In this document: piece by piece, positions 9,475-17,583 of the stretch
Position numbering within the stretch: the stretch's first letter is position 1
Layout: the number at the start of each line of letters is the position of its first letter
Assembly: GCF_021532275.1 (NCBI RefSeq)
Contig: NZ_JACBOT010000024.1
Location: forward strand, 62,001-126,000
DNA length: 64,000 nucleotides
Direction of reading: 5' to 3'
Source: Brevibacterium sp. UCMA 11754
Lineage (GTDB): Bacteria; Actinomycetota; Actinomycetes; Actinomycetales; Brevibacteriaceae
Notes under the pieces: generated by a model
The model's input: only the letters and a program-made list of their open reading frames with translations
What the model was told of the DNA's origin: nothing
The model's database searches: none
Position numbers and translations under genes: made by a program

Positions 9475-9713
9475 AATGAACTCACCTTGGAGTCGAGGTC
9501 ATCCAGCAGTGCAGACAGGAGTTCGTGTCGTTCGGCGCTTGGTGCTTGGTCGATCTGCTCAAGGTCACGGCGCCAGTTTTCAACCGGCACATCGCCGTTG
9601 GCAGAGGCCGGGGTGGGTGCCGGGGTGGGTCGGCTCGACGATGCCGGTTGGCCAGGCGCTTCGGCCTGCGGTGGTTCGTCGTTCTGCTGTGGTTCGTGCA
9701 TCGGTTCAGTCAT
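9471..9713 (-). CDS. Small conserved protein between HAD phosphatase and tlyA
   Basis: This protein of about 80 residues has a proline/alanine-rich, probably disordered first half and a predicted helical C-terminus (SAERHELLSALLDDLDSKVSSL). It overlaps the HAD gene by 8 bases and tlyA by 4, so it is embedded in the operon. Many actinobacteria have a short gene of unknown function at this position (Rv1693 in Mycobacterium tuberculosis). I do not know what it does; the helical tail suggests a protein-binding segment. Confidence 0.75.
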   Translation of the reverse strand: MTEPMHEPQQNDEPPQAEAPGQPASSSRPTPAPTPASANGDVPVENWRRDLEQIDQAPSAERHELLSALLDDLDSKVSSL

Positions 9714-10743
9714 GGATCCTCCGTGGCAGATTCCCTGGAGCCACGTCCTCGCCGCGGTCCATCGCCTCCCATGCTAGTCGGAGAGCGTCCTCGACGATGG
9801 CGGCCCCAACATGGGCAGAATCGTCCAGGTGCAGTTCACCATCGACGATCCGAGCGCCCGCGGATCCATGCTCTCCGTCGGCGGATCCATGCGTATCCTC
9901 GGCGTCGATGAGCTTCGGCAGGCCGCGCAGGCTGGGCAGGATATAGGTGGGACGCAGACCGGGACTGGCTCGGAGGGCGTCATGAATGTCGTGGACGCCG
10001 GTGAGGACGAGAGCGGTTTCGAACCCTGCTGAGTTGCCGCCCTCGATATCCGTGTCGAGGCGATCGCCGACCATGAGAGGTCGTTTGGCTCCGATCCTGC
10101 GTGCCGCGAACTCCATCATGTGCGGGGAGGGTTTGCCCACGACGGTGGGCTCAGCACCGGTGAGCTTGGAGAGCATGTCGATGAATGCCCCATTGCCTGG
10201 GACCCGGCTCCTGGGACCGACCATCGAATAGTCGGGATTCGTCGCCCACCACTCGATGCCTGATGTGATCGCTTCACAGGCGCGCACGATCGACTCGTAC
10301 GTGATGCCCGGGTCGAGGCCCTGAGCGATGGCGACGGGGCCCTCATCCAGATTGTGCGTGAGTGTCAGCCCCTCGGACTCCAGCGCCGCGGCCAAGCCGG
10401 TCGTGCCCACCAGGTAGATGAGCGCCCCGGTTCCGAATCTCTCGGCAAGCCGTCCGGCCAGCACCTGCGCCGAGGTGGTCACCTCGGCCGGTGTCGTACT
10501 GATTCCCAGCGTGGAGATGTGCTCGGCGACCACCTCGGCGGTGCGAGTGGCGTTGTTCGTCACATAGTTGACGGGGATGGACTGCTCGTGGAGGAAGTTG
10601 ATGCCTTCCGCAGCTCCGGAGATCGGCTCCGGACCGTGGTAGACGACGCCGTCGAGGTCGAACAGCACACAGTCGATCGGTGCGCCCGATTCCTCAGGCG
10701 CCCGTCGATCGACCGATGCTGCTGCGTTGGCGGCTGGCGTCAC
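9706..10743 (-). CDS. HAD-superfamily (IIA, NagD-like) phosphatase
   Basis: This 345-residue protein has HAD motif I (CVLFDLDGVVYHG), motif II (NYVTNNATRT), a lysine in motif III (VVGKPSPHMMEFA) and motif IV (MVGDRLDTDIEGG). The C2-type cap lies between motifs II and III. These features place it in subfamily IIA with NagD and phosphoglycolate phosphatases. The substrate cannot be predicted. It ends with about 70 less conserved residues. It overlaps the TPR gene by 4 bases and the small gene by 8. Confidence 0.88.
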   Translation of the reverse strand: MTPAANAAASVDRRAPEESGAPIDCVLFDLDGVVYHGPEPISGAAEGINFLHEQSIPVNYVTNNATRTAEVVAEHISTLGISTTPAEVTTSAQVLAGRLAERFGTGALIYLVGTTGLAAALESEGLTLTHNLDEGPVAIAQGLDPGITYESIVRACEAITSGIEWWATNPDYSMVGPRSRVPGNGAFIDMLSKLTGAEPTVVGKPSPHMMEFAARRIGAKRPLMVGDRLDTDIEGGNSAGFETALVLTGVHDIHDALRASPGLRPTYILPSLRGLPKLIDAEDTHGSADGEHGSAGARIVDGELHLDDSAHVGAAIVEDALRLAWEAMDRGEDVAPGNLPRRIHD

Positions 10744-12869
10744 TGATGACCGTTCAGCCGATACGACACGTTCGTCTCCTTTGAGCTCGCGTTGTCGGCA
10801 GGCTTGAGGCTCGTGCCCGATTCTTCGGGTTCCGCGTGAGCGTCTTCGGCGTCCTCGAGCAGTTCGTCGAGTTCAGCTTCGATCTCCTCTTCGGAGACCT
10901 TGACCTTCTTCAGTTCCTTCTCCGAGACATGCGTCTTCGACTTCGCCGGAACGTGATCGTCTCCAGCCGCGTCAGCAACGGCGTCTGTGATGGCATTGTC
11001 TGCAACCAGGCTGGCCGTGGTGGCCCTGTCAGCCTCGGCGTCGCCAGCGTCCTCGTCGAACTCTGCATTGTCAGCGTCCTGGGCGTCTGCGTCGTCGAAA
11101 TCGACATCATCGGCGTCTGAACCAGCCGCGGTCGGAACCTCGGTCTCGGCATTGTCGAACTCAGCATCTTCGAGTTCTGCAGCGTCCCTGTTGTCAACGC
11201 CAGCCATCCCAACAGCATCGGCATCGTGTGCCGAGCCGTACTCAGCCTCAGCCTCAGCAGGAGCATCGTCGAGCGAGGCAGGCTCATCATCTTCGATCTC
11301 TTCGACGGTCTCGATTTCCACGCCGAGGTTGGGGTCTGGCTCTTCGTCCCCGAAGAGAGTTCCCGTGGCCTTGGCAGTGCGACGCGAGAGCTCTTCGTAC
11401 TTGTCGGCCATCTCGGTTTCCCCGTGCAGGCGCAGCACTTCGGAATACGCGGCCATCAGTCGCACCAGTGCACCGCTTGGCTTCTGGGTGAAGTCCTCGG
11501 CTTCGATCAGAGCCCGTGCGCCCTTGAGGTCGCCGAGGTCCGATTTCGCTCCGGCGGCGACGATGACGAGTTCGGTGCGAGCATCGTTGTCGAGTTCGAG
11601 CTCACCGGACGATTCCAACAGTTCGATGGCCTTCTGAGGCTTGTCACGACCGCGTTCTGCATCTGCGATGAGCGCAATGTTGTCGTTCGAGCCGGAGATT
11701 CGTCGGTGCGTGCGCAGTTCGCGAACTGCCTCGTCGTACTTCTCCACGTGATAGGCGGCAATGCCGAGTGCTTCTCGGACCAGGCCGACGCGACCCGCGC
11801 GGGCCATGGCGGCCTTCGCATGCTCGTAGGCGCGTTCCGGATCGACATCCAGGAACCCTCCGGCGGAGACGAGGTGCTTGGCAACTGCTGCTGCGTTCTC
11901 CTTGTCGAGAGTACGCAGCTGTCCCAGCAGCTCTTTGTCGAGCTCCTTGCCGGTGACCTCATCGGGAATCGGCGGCTCTTGGATGCGCGGACGGCGCGCG
12001 CGCTGTTCGCGTGCGTATTCGCCGGTCTCGGTAGAGCGCACAGCTCTGCGGTCGTTATTGTTACGCCCGAAGCCTCCGCGGTCTCCGCCGCCGTCGCGAC
12101 GTCGACTTCCTCCGCGGTCATCGCGGCGGTTGCCCTGGTAACCACCACGCCGTTCACCGTCATTGCGACGGTCTCCGCCGAAGCCTCGGCGTTCACCATC
12201 GTTAGACCGGTTTCCCTGATAGCCGCCGCGACGTTCACCGTCGCTGGAGCGGTTGCCCTGGTAACCGCCACGACGTTCTCCATCGTTGCTCCGGTTGCCC
12301 TGGTAGCCTCCGCGGCGATCATCGCGACGGTCGCTGCCGAAGCTGCGGCGCTCACCTTCGTTAGAACGGTTGCCCTGGTAACCACCACGACGATCATCGC
12401 GACGGTCGCCACCGAAGCTGCGACGGTCGCCGTCGTTAGAACGGTTGCCCTGATAGCCGCCACGACGCTCACCATCGCTGGAACGGTTACCTTGGTAACC
12501 ACCGCGACGCTCACCATCGTTGGAGCGATTACCTTGGTAACCGCCACGACGGTCGCCGTCGTTAGAACGGTTGCCCTGATAGCCGCCACGACGCTCACCA
12601 TCGCTGGAACGGTTGCCCTGGTAACCACCGCGACGCTCACCATCGTTAGAACGGCTACCTTGGTAACCACCACGACGCTCACCGTCGTTAGAACGATTAC
12701 CCTGGTAGCCGCCTCGGCGGTCGTCGCGACGATCGGAGTTACGTGACCCGCGCTCGTCCCGGGACTGGTGGGAGTCCTGTCGACGATTGTGATTGCTGTC
12801 GCGATCTGAGCGGCGCCCGCCGTCCGAGCGGCGGTTCTGCTGGCTGTCTCGCGAATCCCCTGGGGCCAC
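10740..12869 (-). CDS. RGG-repeat, TPR-like, acidic-tail protein
   Basis: This 709-residue protein has three parts. Residues about 1-290 are basic and disordered, with twelve copies of a 14-residue unit (RGGYQGNRSNDGER) interrupted by FGGDRRDD segments. Residues about 305-505 are helical and resemble tetratricopeptide repeats. Residues about 505-650 are very acidic (Asp/Glu/Ala), followed by a Lys/Glu-rich helix. The TPR core occupies the place of Rv1691 in mycobacteria. RGG boxes usually bind RNA, so I infer RNA binding or condensate formation. The start is a GTG at 12867-12869, 5 bases after a GGGAG ribosome-binding site. It is the first gene of the operon. Confidence 0.8.
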   Translation of the reverse strand: MAPGDSRDSQQNRRSDGGRRSDRDSNHNRRQDSHQSRDERGSRNSDRRDDRRGGYQGNRSNDGERRGGYQGSRSNDGERRGGYQGNRSSDGERRGGYQGNRSNDGDRRGGYQGNRSNDGERRGGYQGNRSSDGERRGGYQGNRSNDGDRRSFGGDRRDDRRGGYQGNRSNEGERRSFGSDRRDDRRGGYQGNRSNDGERRGGYQGNRSSDGERRGGYQGNRSNDGERRGFGGDRRNDGERRGGYQGNRRDDRGGSRRRDGGGDRGGFGRNNNDRRAVRSTETGEYAREQRARRPRIQEPPIPDEVTGKELDKELLGQLRTLDKENAAAVAKHLVSAGGFLDVDPERAYEHAKAAMARAGRVGLVREALGIAAYHVEKYDEAVRELRTHRRISGSNDNIALIADAERGRDKPQKAIELLESSGELELDNDARTELVIVAAGAKSDLGDLKGARALIEAEDFTQKPSGALVRLMAAYSEVLRLHGETEMADKYEELSRRTAKATGTLFGDEEPDPNLGVEIETVEEIEDDEPASLDDAPAEAEAEYGSAHDADAVGMAGVDNRDAAELEDAEFDNAETEVPTAAGSDADDVDFDDADAQDADNAEFDEDAGDAEADRATTASLVADNAITDAVADAAGDDHVPAKSKTHVSEKELKKVKVSEEEIEAELDELLEDAEDAHAEPEESGTSLKPADNASSKETNVSYRLNGHQ
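12126..12716 (-). repeat. 42-bp coding repeats encoding RGGYQGNRSNDGER units
   Basis: Twelve copies of a 14-codon unit lie in the first third of the TPR gene. Seven are contiguous (codons 52-149), one stands alone between FGGDRR spacers, three are contiguous (codons 186-227) and the last is at codons 241-248. The reading frame is kept throughout, and variation is mostly N/S and E/D, so the array is under protein-level constraint. Confidence 0.9.
12421..12672. repeat. 126-bp higher-order tandem duplication
   Basis: The segment at 12421-12546 repeats at 12547-12672, an offset of exactly three 42-bp units. The first 68 bases of the two copies are identical and the rest differ at scattered positions. 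This indicates recent unequal exchange or slippage inside the repeat array. Confidence 0.85.
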
Positions 12870-12906
12870 GATTCTCCCTATAAAGTCTTTTCAATGATTC
12901 CGCACC

Positions 12907-12912
12907 ATTCTA
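12907..12912 (-). promoter_or_regulatory. Candidate -10 box of the TPR-to-glycosyltransferase operon
   Basis: On the minus strand, TAGAAT lies about 37 bases before the GTG start of the first gene of the operon. No convincing -35 hexamer is seen 17-18 bases upstream, so this is a tentative call. Confidence 0.4.
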
Positions 12913-13744
12913 GTCCACTCGAAACGGGTAAGTCCTGTGCGTGGGAACACGTATTCATTGTCGGCGGAGTGACGCGGTGGTCACGGTAAGTTCTCTTTCG
13001 CAGCCACCGGTCAGGTCCAGGCCGCACGATCCGCAGTCTCCGGCCACCTCGATTCGCTGGACGAACCGGCGGCGCATGATTAGGCGGACCAGTCCCCTAT
13101 TAGGCATCAGGTCATAACATCAAATCAAGATCGCCTCTAAGTGCTCTGTTAGAATCATGGCGAACCGTGCCCTCGGCAACGGCCTGCGGGGACACACGGT
13201 CATCTCATCGCGGTCAGTAGGGGATTCATGAAACCTGGTGTGGAAAATTCGAGCATGCTGGTCCGCTCCTCTCATATCCCCGCTTCAACCGCATTACCGT
13301 CACGGCAAACTACATCAGCAATTGACCCTTTTCTGATATCACACGCTAATACTGGAACGCAGATTAGGCGCCGTCGCGGTATTGCCCGGCGTTTCAAATA
13401 CCCCATCGATGTCCCGACAATTGTGCTCATTGTCACCGCAGACTCAGTGCACAGATCGAAGCACGAGGTTGCGCACAGCATCGACTGTTCCGGACCTCGT
13501 GCAGACACGGAAGACTTCATCCGAGACCATGCAAGGCCGTATGTGCGCACAGCATCGTCGGCAATCTGTGACCCTGTTCATTCGATTGAGCATCGGATGC
13601 CCTTGTTCGCATATCGTGGCTCTCGGAAGCGTCACCACCAGCGGAAAGAGGGGATATGCACACAGCATTGACTCGCACTTCGACATGGGTGGACCAGACA
13701 GACTCATTCTCAACGACATTCACCATCAAGAAATAGGAGACATC
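12913..13744. other. Intergenic region between the TPR operon and betB
   Basis: This stretch of about 830 bases separates two divergent units. I see no convincing gene in it; a 147-codon frame on the plus strand (13228-13671) lacks recognisable protein character. It holds a spaced inverted repeat GACAAT-N7-ATTGTC at 13416-13434 and four copies of a GCACAGCATCG-like motif from 13448 to 13670. A long regulated leader or promoter region for betBA is the simplest reading. Confidence 0.5.
13448..13670 (+). repeat. Repeated GCRCACAGCATYG motif upstream of betB
   Basis: Three clear copies lie at 13471-13483, 13545-13557 and 13658-13670, and a weaker one (TGCACAGATCGA) at 13448-13459. All are in the same orientation, with the last about 75 bases before the betB start. 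They may be operator sites for a regulator of betaine synthesis, or remnants of a duplicated segment. Confidence 0.45.
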
Positions 13745-15223
13745 GTGCCCAACACGCTTTTCATCGATGGACAGTGGGTTTCGGCCCAGAACGGCGGGAT
13801 CAGAGAGATCCACAATCCGGCCGACGGCAGTTTCGTCGCCGAGGTGGACGAAGCCAGCCCAGCCGACACCGAGCTGGCAATCGCTGCCGCCCGTCGGGCC
13901 TATGATTCGGGGGTCTGGTCGAGCGTGCCCGCCAGCGAACGGGGCGATCTTCTCCTCAAGTTCGCGTCGGTCCTGCGTGAGCGCAAGGCCGACTTCGCTC
14001 GCGCCGAGTCACTCGACACCGGCAAGCGCTACGTCGAGTCCGAGATCGACATGGACGACATCGCCAACTGCTTCGACTACTTCGGCAAACTGGCCGCCAA
14101 CGACGCCGGACGTGTCGTCGACGCCGGCACCGACACTGTCGCCAGCCGCATCGTCCACGAACCTGTCGGCGTCTGCTCCCTCATCACACCGTGGAACTAC
14201 CCGCTGCTGCAGGCCGCATGGAAGATCGCACCGTGCCTGGCAGCCGGAAACACCTTCATCCTCAAACCTGCCGAGCTCACCCCGCACACCGCGATCCTGA
14301 CGATGCAGGTGCTCGAAGAGCTGGGACTGCCAGCTGGAGTCGGCAACCTGATCCTCGGCGCCGGTGCAGATGCCGGTGCACCCCTGTCGACCCATGAAGA
14401 CATCGACATGGTCTCCTTCACCGGTGGCCTGGTCACGGGACGCCTGCTGGCGGCCAACGCGGCAGCGACCGTGAAGAAGATCGCCCTCGAGCTCGGCGGC
14501 AAGAACCCGAACGTCGTCTTCGCCGATGCTGACTTCGAAGCCGCTGTCGACAATGCGCTCAACGCCGCCTTCGTCCACTCCGGTCAGGTCTGCTCCGCCG
14601 GTGCCCGACTCATCGTCGAAGAATCGATCGCCGAGAAGTTCGTCGACCGCCTCGTCGAGCGTGCTCAGCAGATCCGCCTCGGCGGGCCCTTCGATGATAG
14701 TGCCGAAACCGGACCGCTCATCTCCGCAGCCCACCGCGACAAGGTCACCGCCTATGTCGACAAGGGCGTCGCCGAAGGCGCCCGCGTGCGCTGCGGCGGC
14801 ACATGGGGCGAGGGCGAACTGGAGAAGGGCTACTATTACCTGCCCACCATCCTCGACCAGGTCGAACGTGGAATGTCTGTCGTCTCCGACGAAGCATTCG
14901 GCCCTGTCGTCACCGTCGAGACCTTCTCCACGGTCGACGAGGCCGTTGAGATCGCCAACGACACCTACTACGGTCTCGCCGGTGCCGTCTGGAGCCAGGA
15001 TGCGGGCAAGACTCAGCTGGTCGCCCAGCGTCTGCGCCACGGAACCATCTGGATCAACGACTTCCACCCCTACCTGCCCCAGGCCGAGTGGGGCGGATAC
15101 AAGCAGTCAGGCTCCGGTCGCGAACTGGGACCGACCGGTCTGGCCGAATACCAGGAAGCCAAGCACATCTACCAGAACCTCGAGCCCGCCGTGACCGGCT
15201 GGTTCCCCGACCACAGCAAATAA
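13745..15223 (+). CDS. betB: Betaine aldehyde dehydrogenase (ALDH family)
   Basis: This 492-residue NAD(P)-dependent aldehyde dehydrogenase has the conserved glutamate motif (ALELGGKNPNVVFADAD), the catalytic cysteine (HSGQVCSAGARL) and the C-terminal PFGG-like region (AEWGGYKQSGSGRELG). With the choline oxidase/dehydrogenase gene 13 bases downstream, it should oxidise betaine aldehyde to glycine betaine. The start is a GTG at 13745-13747, 4-5 bases after AGGAGA, giving the usual N-terminus (PNTLFIDGQWVSA). The frame is open upstream to 13382, but that extension has no family similarity. Confidence 0.9.
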   Translation: MPNTLFIDGQWVSAQNGGIREIHNPADGSFVAEVDEASPADTELAIAAARRAYDSGVWSSVPASERGDLLLKFASVLRERKADFARAESLDTGKRYVESEIDMDDIANCFDYFGKLAANDAGRVVDAGTDTVASRIVHEPVGVCSLITPWNYPLLQAAWKIAPCLAAGNTFILKPAELTPHTAILTMQVLEELGLPAGVGNLILGAGADAGAPLSTHEDIDMVSFTGGLVTGRLLAANAAATVKKIALELGGKNPNVVFADADFEAAVDNALNAAFVHSGQVCSAGARLIVEESIAEKFVDRLVERAQQIRLGGPFDDSAETGPLISAAHRDKVTAYVDKGVAEGARVRCGGTWGEGELEKGYYYLPTILDQVERGMSVVSDEAFGPVVTVETFSTVDEAVEIANDTYYGLAGAVWSQDAGKTQLVAQRLRHGTIWINDFHPYLPQAEWGGYKQSGSGRELGPTGLAEYQEAKHIYQNLEPAVTGWFPDHSK

Positions 15224-15236
15224 GGAGAGTCAGAAC

Positions 15237-16799
15237 GTGGAAACTACTCATAGCTTTGACTATGTCGTCGTCGGCGGAGGCTCCGCGGGCGCTGCCGTGG
15301 CCGCGCGCCTCAGCGAGGATCCCGAGGTCAGCGTAGGACTGCTGGAAGCGGGCCCGACCGATGTCGGCGAAGACGTCATTCTCAGCCTCAACCGGTGGAT
15401 GGAACTGCTCGAGTCAGGCTTCGACTGGGACTACCCCATCGAGAAGCAGGAGCACGGCAACTCTCATATGAGGCATGCCAGGGCGAAGGTCCTCGGCGGA
15501 TGCTCCTCTCACAACTCGTGCATCGCTTTCTGGGCACCGCGTGAGGACCTCGACGACTGGGAGACCAAGTTCGGTGCCACCGGGTGGGGATCGAAGAACA
15601 CCTTCGGCCTGTACAAGAAGCTGGAGAGCAACGAGCTTCCCGGTGACCACCACGGTCACGACGGTCCCGTGCACCTGATGAATGTGCCGCCGAACGACCC
15701 ATGCGGTGTTGCCCTGCTCGATGCCTGTGAGCAGGAGGGCATCCCCCGCGTTCAGTTCAACGAAGGCGAAACCGTCATCAACGGTGCCAACTTCTTCCAG
15801 GTCAACCGGAAGGCCGACGGCACTCGTTCGTCCTCCTCGGTGTCCTACCTGCACCCGATCCTCGACCGTGAGAACCTCACGATCCTCACCGACACTCAGG
15901 CCAAGGTCCTCGAGTTCGATGATCAGGAGAACTGCACCGGCGTCCACGTCGTCAACAACGCCTTCGGCCACACCAAGCGCATTGAGGCCAAGCGCGAGGT
16001 CATCGTCTCCTCCGGTGCGATCAACACCCCGCAGCTGCTGATGCTCTCGGGCATCGGTCCCAAGGATCACCTCGCCGAGGTGGGTGTCGATGTTCGCGTG
16101 GATTCGCCGGGTGTCGGCGAACACCTGCAGGACCACCCCGAAGGTGTCATCGCCTGGGATGCGAAGAAGCCGATGGTCGACGACTCCACCCAGTGGTGGG
16201 AGGCCGGAATCTTCACCCCCACCGAAGAGGGCTTGGACCGCCCCGACCTGATGATGCACTACGGTTCTGTGCCGTTCGATATGCATACACTGCGTCAGGG
16301 CTACCCGACGTCGGAGAACACCTTCTGTCTGACACCCAACGTCACGCATGCCCGCTCACGTGGAACCGTGCGTCTGCGTTCGCGTGATTTCCGGGACAAG
16401 CCCTACGTCGATCCTCGGTACTTCACCGACACTGAGGGCCACGATATGCGTGTCATGATCGCAGGCATCCGCAAGGCCCGTGCCATCGTGGCTCAGGACG
16501 CCATGTCCGAGTGGGCCGGTGAGGAGCTCTTCCCCGGCAAGGATGTCCAGACCGATGAGCAGATCGAGGACTACATCACCCGCACCCACAACACCGTCTA
16601 CCACCCGGTGGGCACGGCGCGGATGGGTGCAGCCGATGACCAGTCGTCGCCATTGGATCCCCAGCTGCGGGTCAAGGGCGTCAATCGACTGCGCGTCGTC
16701 GATGCCTCCGCAATGCCAGAGATCACGACGGTCAACCCCAACATCACGGTGATGATGATGGGTGAGAAGTGCGCCGAAATGATCAAATCAGGATCCTGA
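15237..16799 (+). CDS. betA: Choline dehydrogenase (GMC oxidoreductase)
   Basis: This 520-residue GMC-family flavoprotein has an N-terminal FAD-binding motif (YVVVGGGSAGAAVAARLSED), the GMC signature region (HARAKVLGGCSSHNSC), a second signature (SSGAINTPQLLMLSGIGP) and the C-terminal catalytic histidine segment (HNTVYHPVGTARMG). It should oxidise choline to betaine aldehyde for BetB. The GTG start at 15237 has a good AAGGAGAG ribosome-binding site 7 bases ahead. It forms an operon with betB and ends at a hairpin terminator. Choline is inferred from context; the family also contains other alcohol oxidases. Confidence 0.88.
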   Translation: METTHSFDYVVVGGGSAGAAVAARLSEDPEVSVGLLEAGPTDVGEDVILSLNRWMELLESGFDWDYPIEKQEHGNSHMRHARAKVLGGCSSHNSCIAFWAPREDLDDWETKFGATGWGSKNTFGLYKKLESNELPGDHHGHDGPVHLMNVPPNDPCGVALLDACEQEGIPRVQFNEGETVINGANFFQVNRKADGTRSSSSVSYLHPILDRENLTILTDTQAKVLEFDDQENCTGVHVVNNAFGHTKRIEAKREVIVSSGAINTPQLLMLSGIGPKDHLAEVGVDVRVDSPGVGEHLQDHPEGVIAWDAKKPMVDDSTQWWEAGIFTPTEEGLDRPDLMMHYGSVPFDMHTLRQGYPTSENTFCLTPNVTHARSRGTVRLRSRDFRDKPYVDPRYFTDTEGHDMRVMIAGIRKARAIVAQDAMSEWAGEELFPGKDVQTDEQIEDYITRTHNTVYHPVGTARMGAADDQSSPLDPQLRVKGVNRLRVVDASAMPEITTVNPNITVMMMGEKCAEMIKSGS

Positions 16800-16870
16800 T
16801 CACCGTCACCTGACACTGATCGGTCAACACTGAGCTGTATTCTGACGCAAGGTGATAGGACCATCGAGAA

Positions 16871-16894
16871 GGGCTCCGCTGATAAGCGGGGCCC
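16871..16894 (+). terminator. Terminator after betBA
   Basis: A 10-bp GC-rich stem (GGGCTCCGCT / AGCGGGGCCC, one G-T wobble) with a 4-base loop is followed by TCCTCTTC. It lies about 70 bases after the betA stop. Confidence 0.75.
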
Positions 16895-17028
16895 TCCTCT
16901 TCACATCTCACGGCTCACGGCTGATAAACCACTGGCCGCTTCTGTGCCTTCGACTATGTGCAGTCCCGGCAACTGCCGCATAGTAACCTGACGAAGACCT
17001 CACATGAGCCACAGATGAATCGGAGTCG

Positions 17029-17445
17029 ATGATGACCAGCCCTTCACTCGAGGATGCACAGTCCGTTCTGGCATCTCAGCCGTTCAGCACAATGATGGGC
17101 ACGAAGCTGTCCCAATACGACGACGAGGGTGTCACCCTCGAACTTGAACTGACGCAGCACCATCTTCAGCAGCATGGCTACGTCCATGGCGGCGTCCAAT
17201 GCTATCTGGCCGACAATGCCCTGACCTTTGCCGGTGGGCAGAAGCTCGGCCCGGCAGTGCTCACGGCCGGGGTCAACCTGACCTATCTGAGACCAGCCGC
17301 AGGCGAGAAGCTCATCGCGCGAGCTTCCGTCCAAGCCGCCACGTCGCGATCGGCAGTCACCCAGGTCGAAATCAGTGCGATCAAAGATGGGCAGGAATAC
17401 GTGTGCTCCGTCGGATCCGGGACCATTTCAACAATGAGGAAATAG
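17029..17445 (+). CDS. PaaI-type hotdog-fold thioesterase
   Basis: This 138-residue protein has the hotdog-fold thioesterase pattern, with the HGGV-containing helix (HGYVHGGVQCYLADNALTFAG) and the TAGVNLTYLRPAAGEKLIARA strand region. Relatives hydrolyse acyl-CoA esters. It is a single gene between the betBA terminator and a hairpin pair. Two adjacent ATG codons (17029 and 17032) could serve as start. Its substrate is unknown and a link to betaine metabolism is not shown. Confidence 0.82.
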   Translation: MMTSPSLEDAQSVLASQPFSTMMGTKLSQYDDEGVTLELELTQHHLQQHGYVHGGVQCYLADNALTFAGGQKLGPAVLTAGVNLTYLRPAAGEKLIARASVQAATSRSAVTQVEISAIKDGQEYVCSVGSGTISTMRK

Positions 17446-17449
17446 CCGA

Positions 17450-17479
17450 CCGACTGCCCTGCTGGCACAGGACAGTCGG
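17450..17479 (+). terminator. Hairpin just after the thioesterase gene
   Basis: A 12-bp stem (CCGACTGCCCTG / CAGGACAGTCGG, one mismatch) with a 6-base loop starts 5 bases after the stop codon. There is no T-run, so termination is likely but not certain. Confidence 0.5.
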
Positions 17480-17519
17480 CCACCGGCCGCGAAACTCAAG
17501 GCGATGAACTGATATAGGA

Positions 17520-17550
17520 CTGGCCATACCCGACATGCGGGTATGGCCAG
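17520..17550. terminator. Bidirectional terminator between convergent genes
   Basis: CTGGCCATACCCG pairs with CGGGTATGGCCAG around a very short loop, giving a near-perfect long stem. It lies between the thioesterase gene (plus) and the BCCT gene (minus, stop at 17584), so it can serve both. Confidence 0.75.
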
Positions 17551-17583
17551 TCAATTCGCCTGTCCTAGGTGGGAATCACCACA

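Noticed and set aside
11226..12746. 506-codon plus-strand frame opposite the TPR gene
   Set aside because: It is the mirror of the 42-bp repeats and gives a low-complexity Val/Ala/Thr protein, so it is an antisense artefact.
13228..13671. 147-codon plus-strand frame upstream of betB
   Set aside because: No family character, mixed codon use, and repeated motifs run through it. It looks like a control region.
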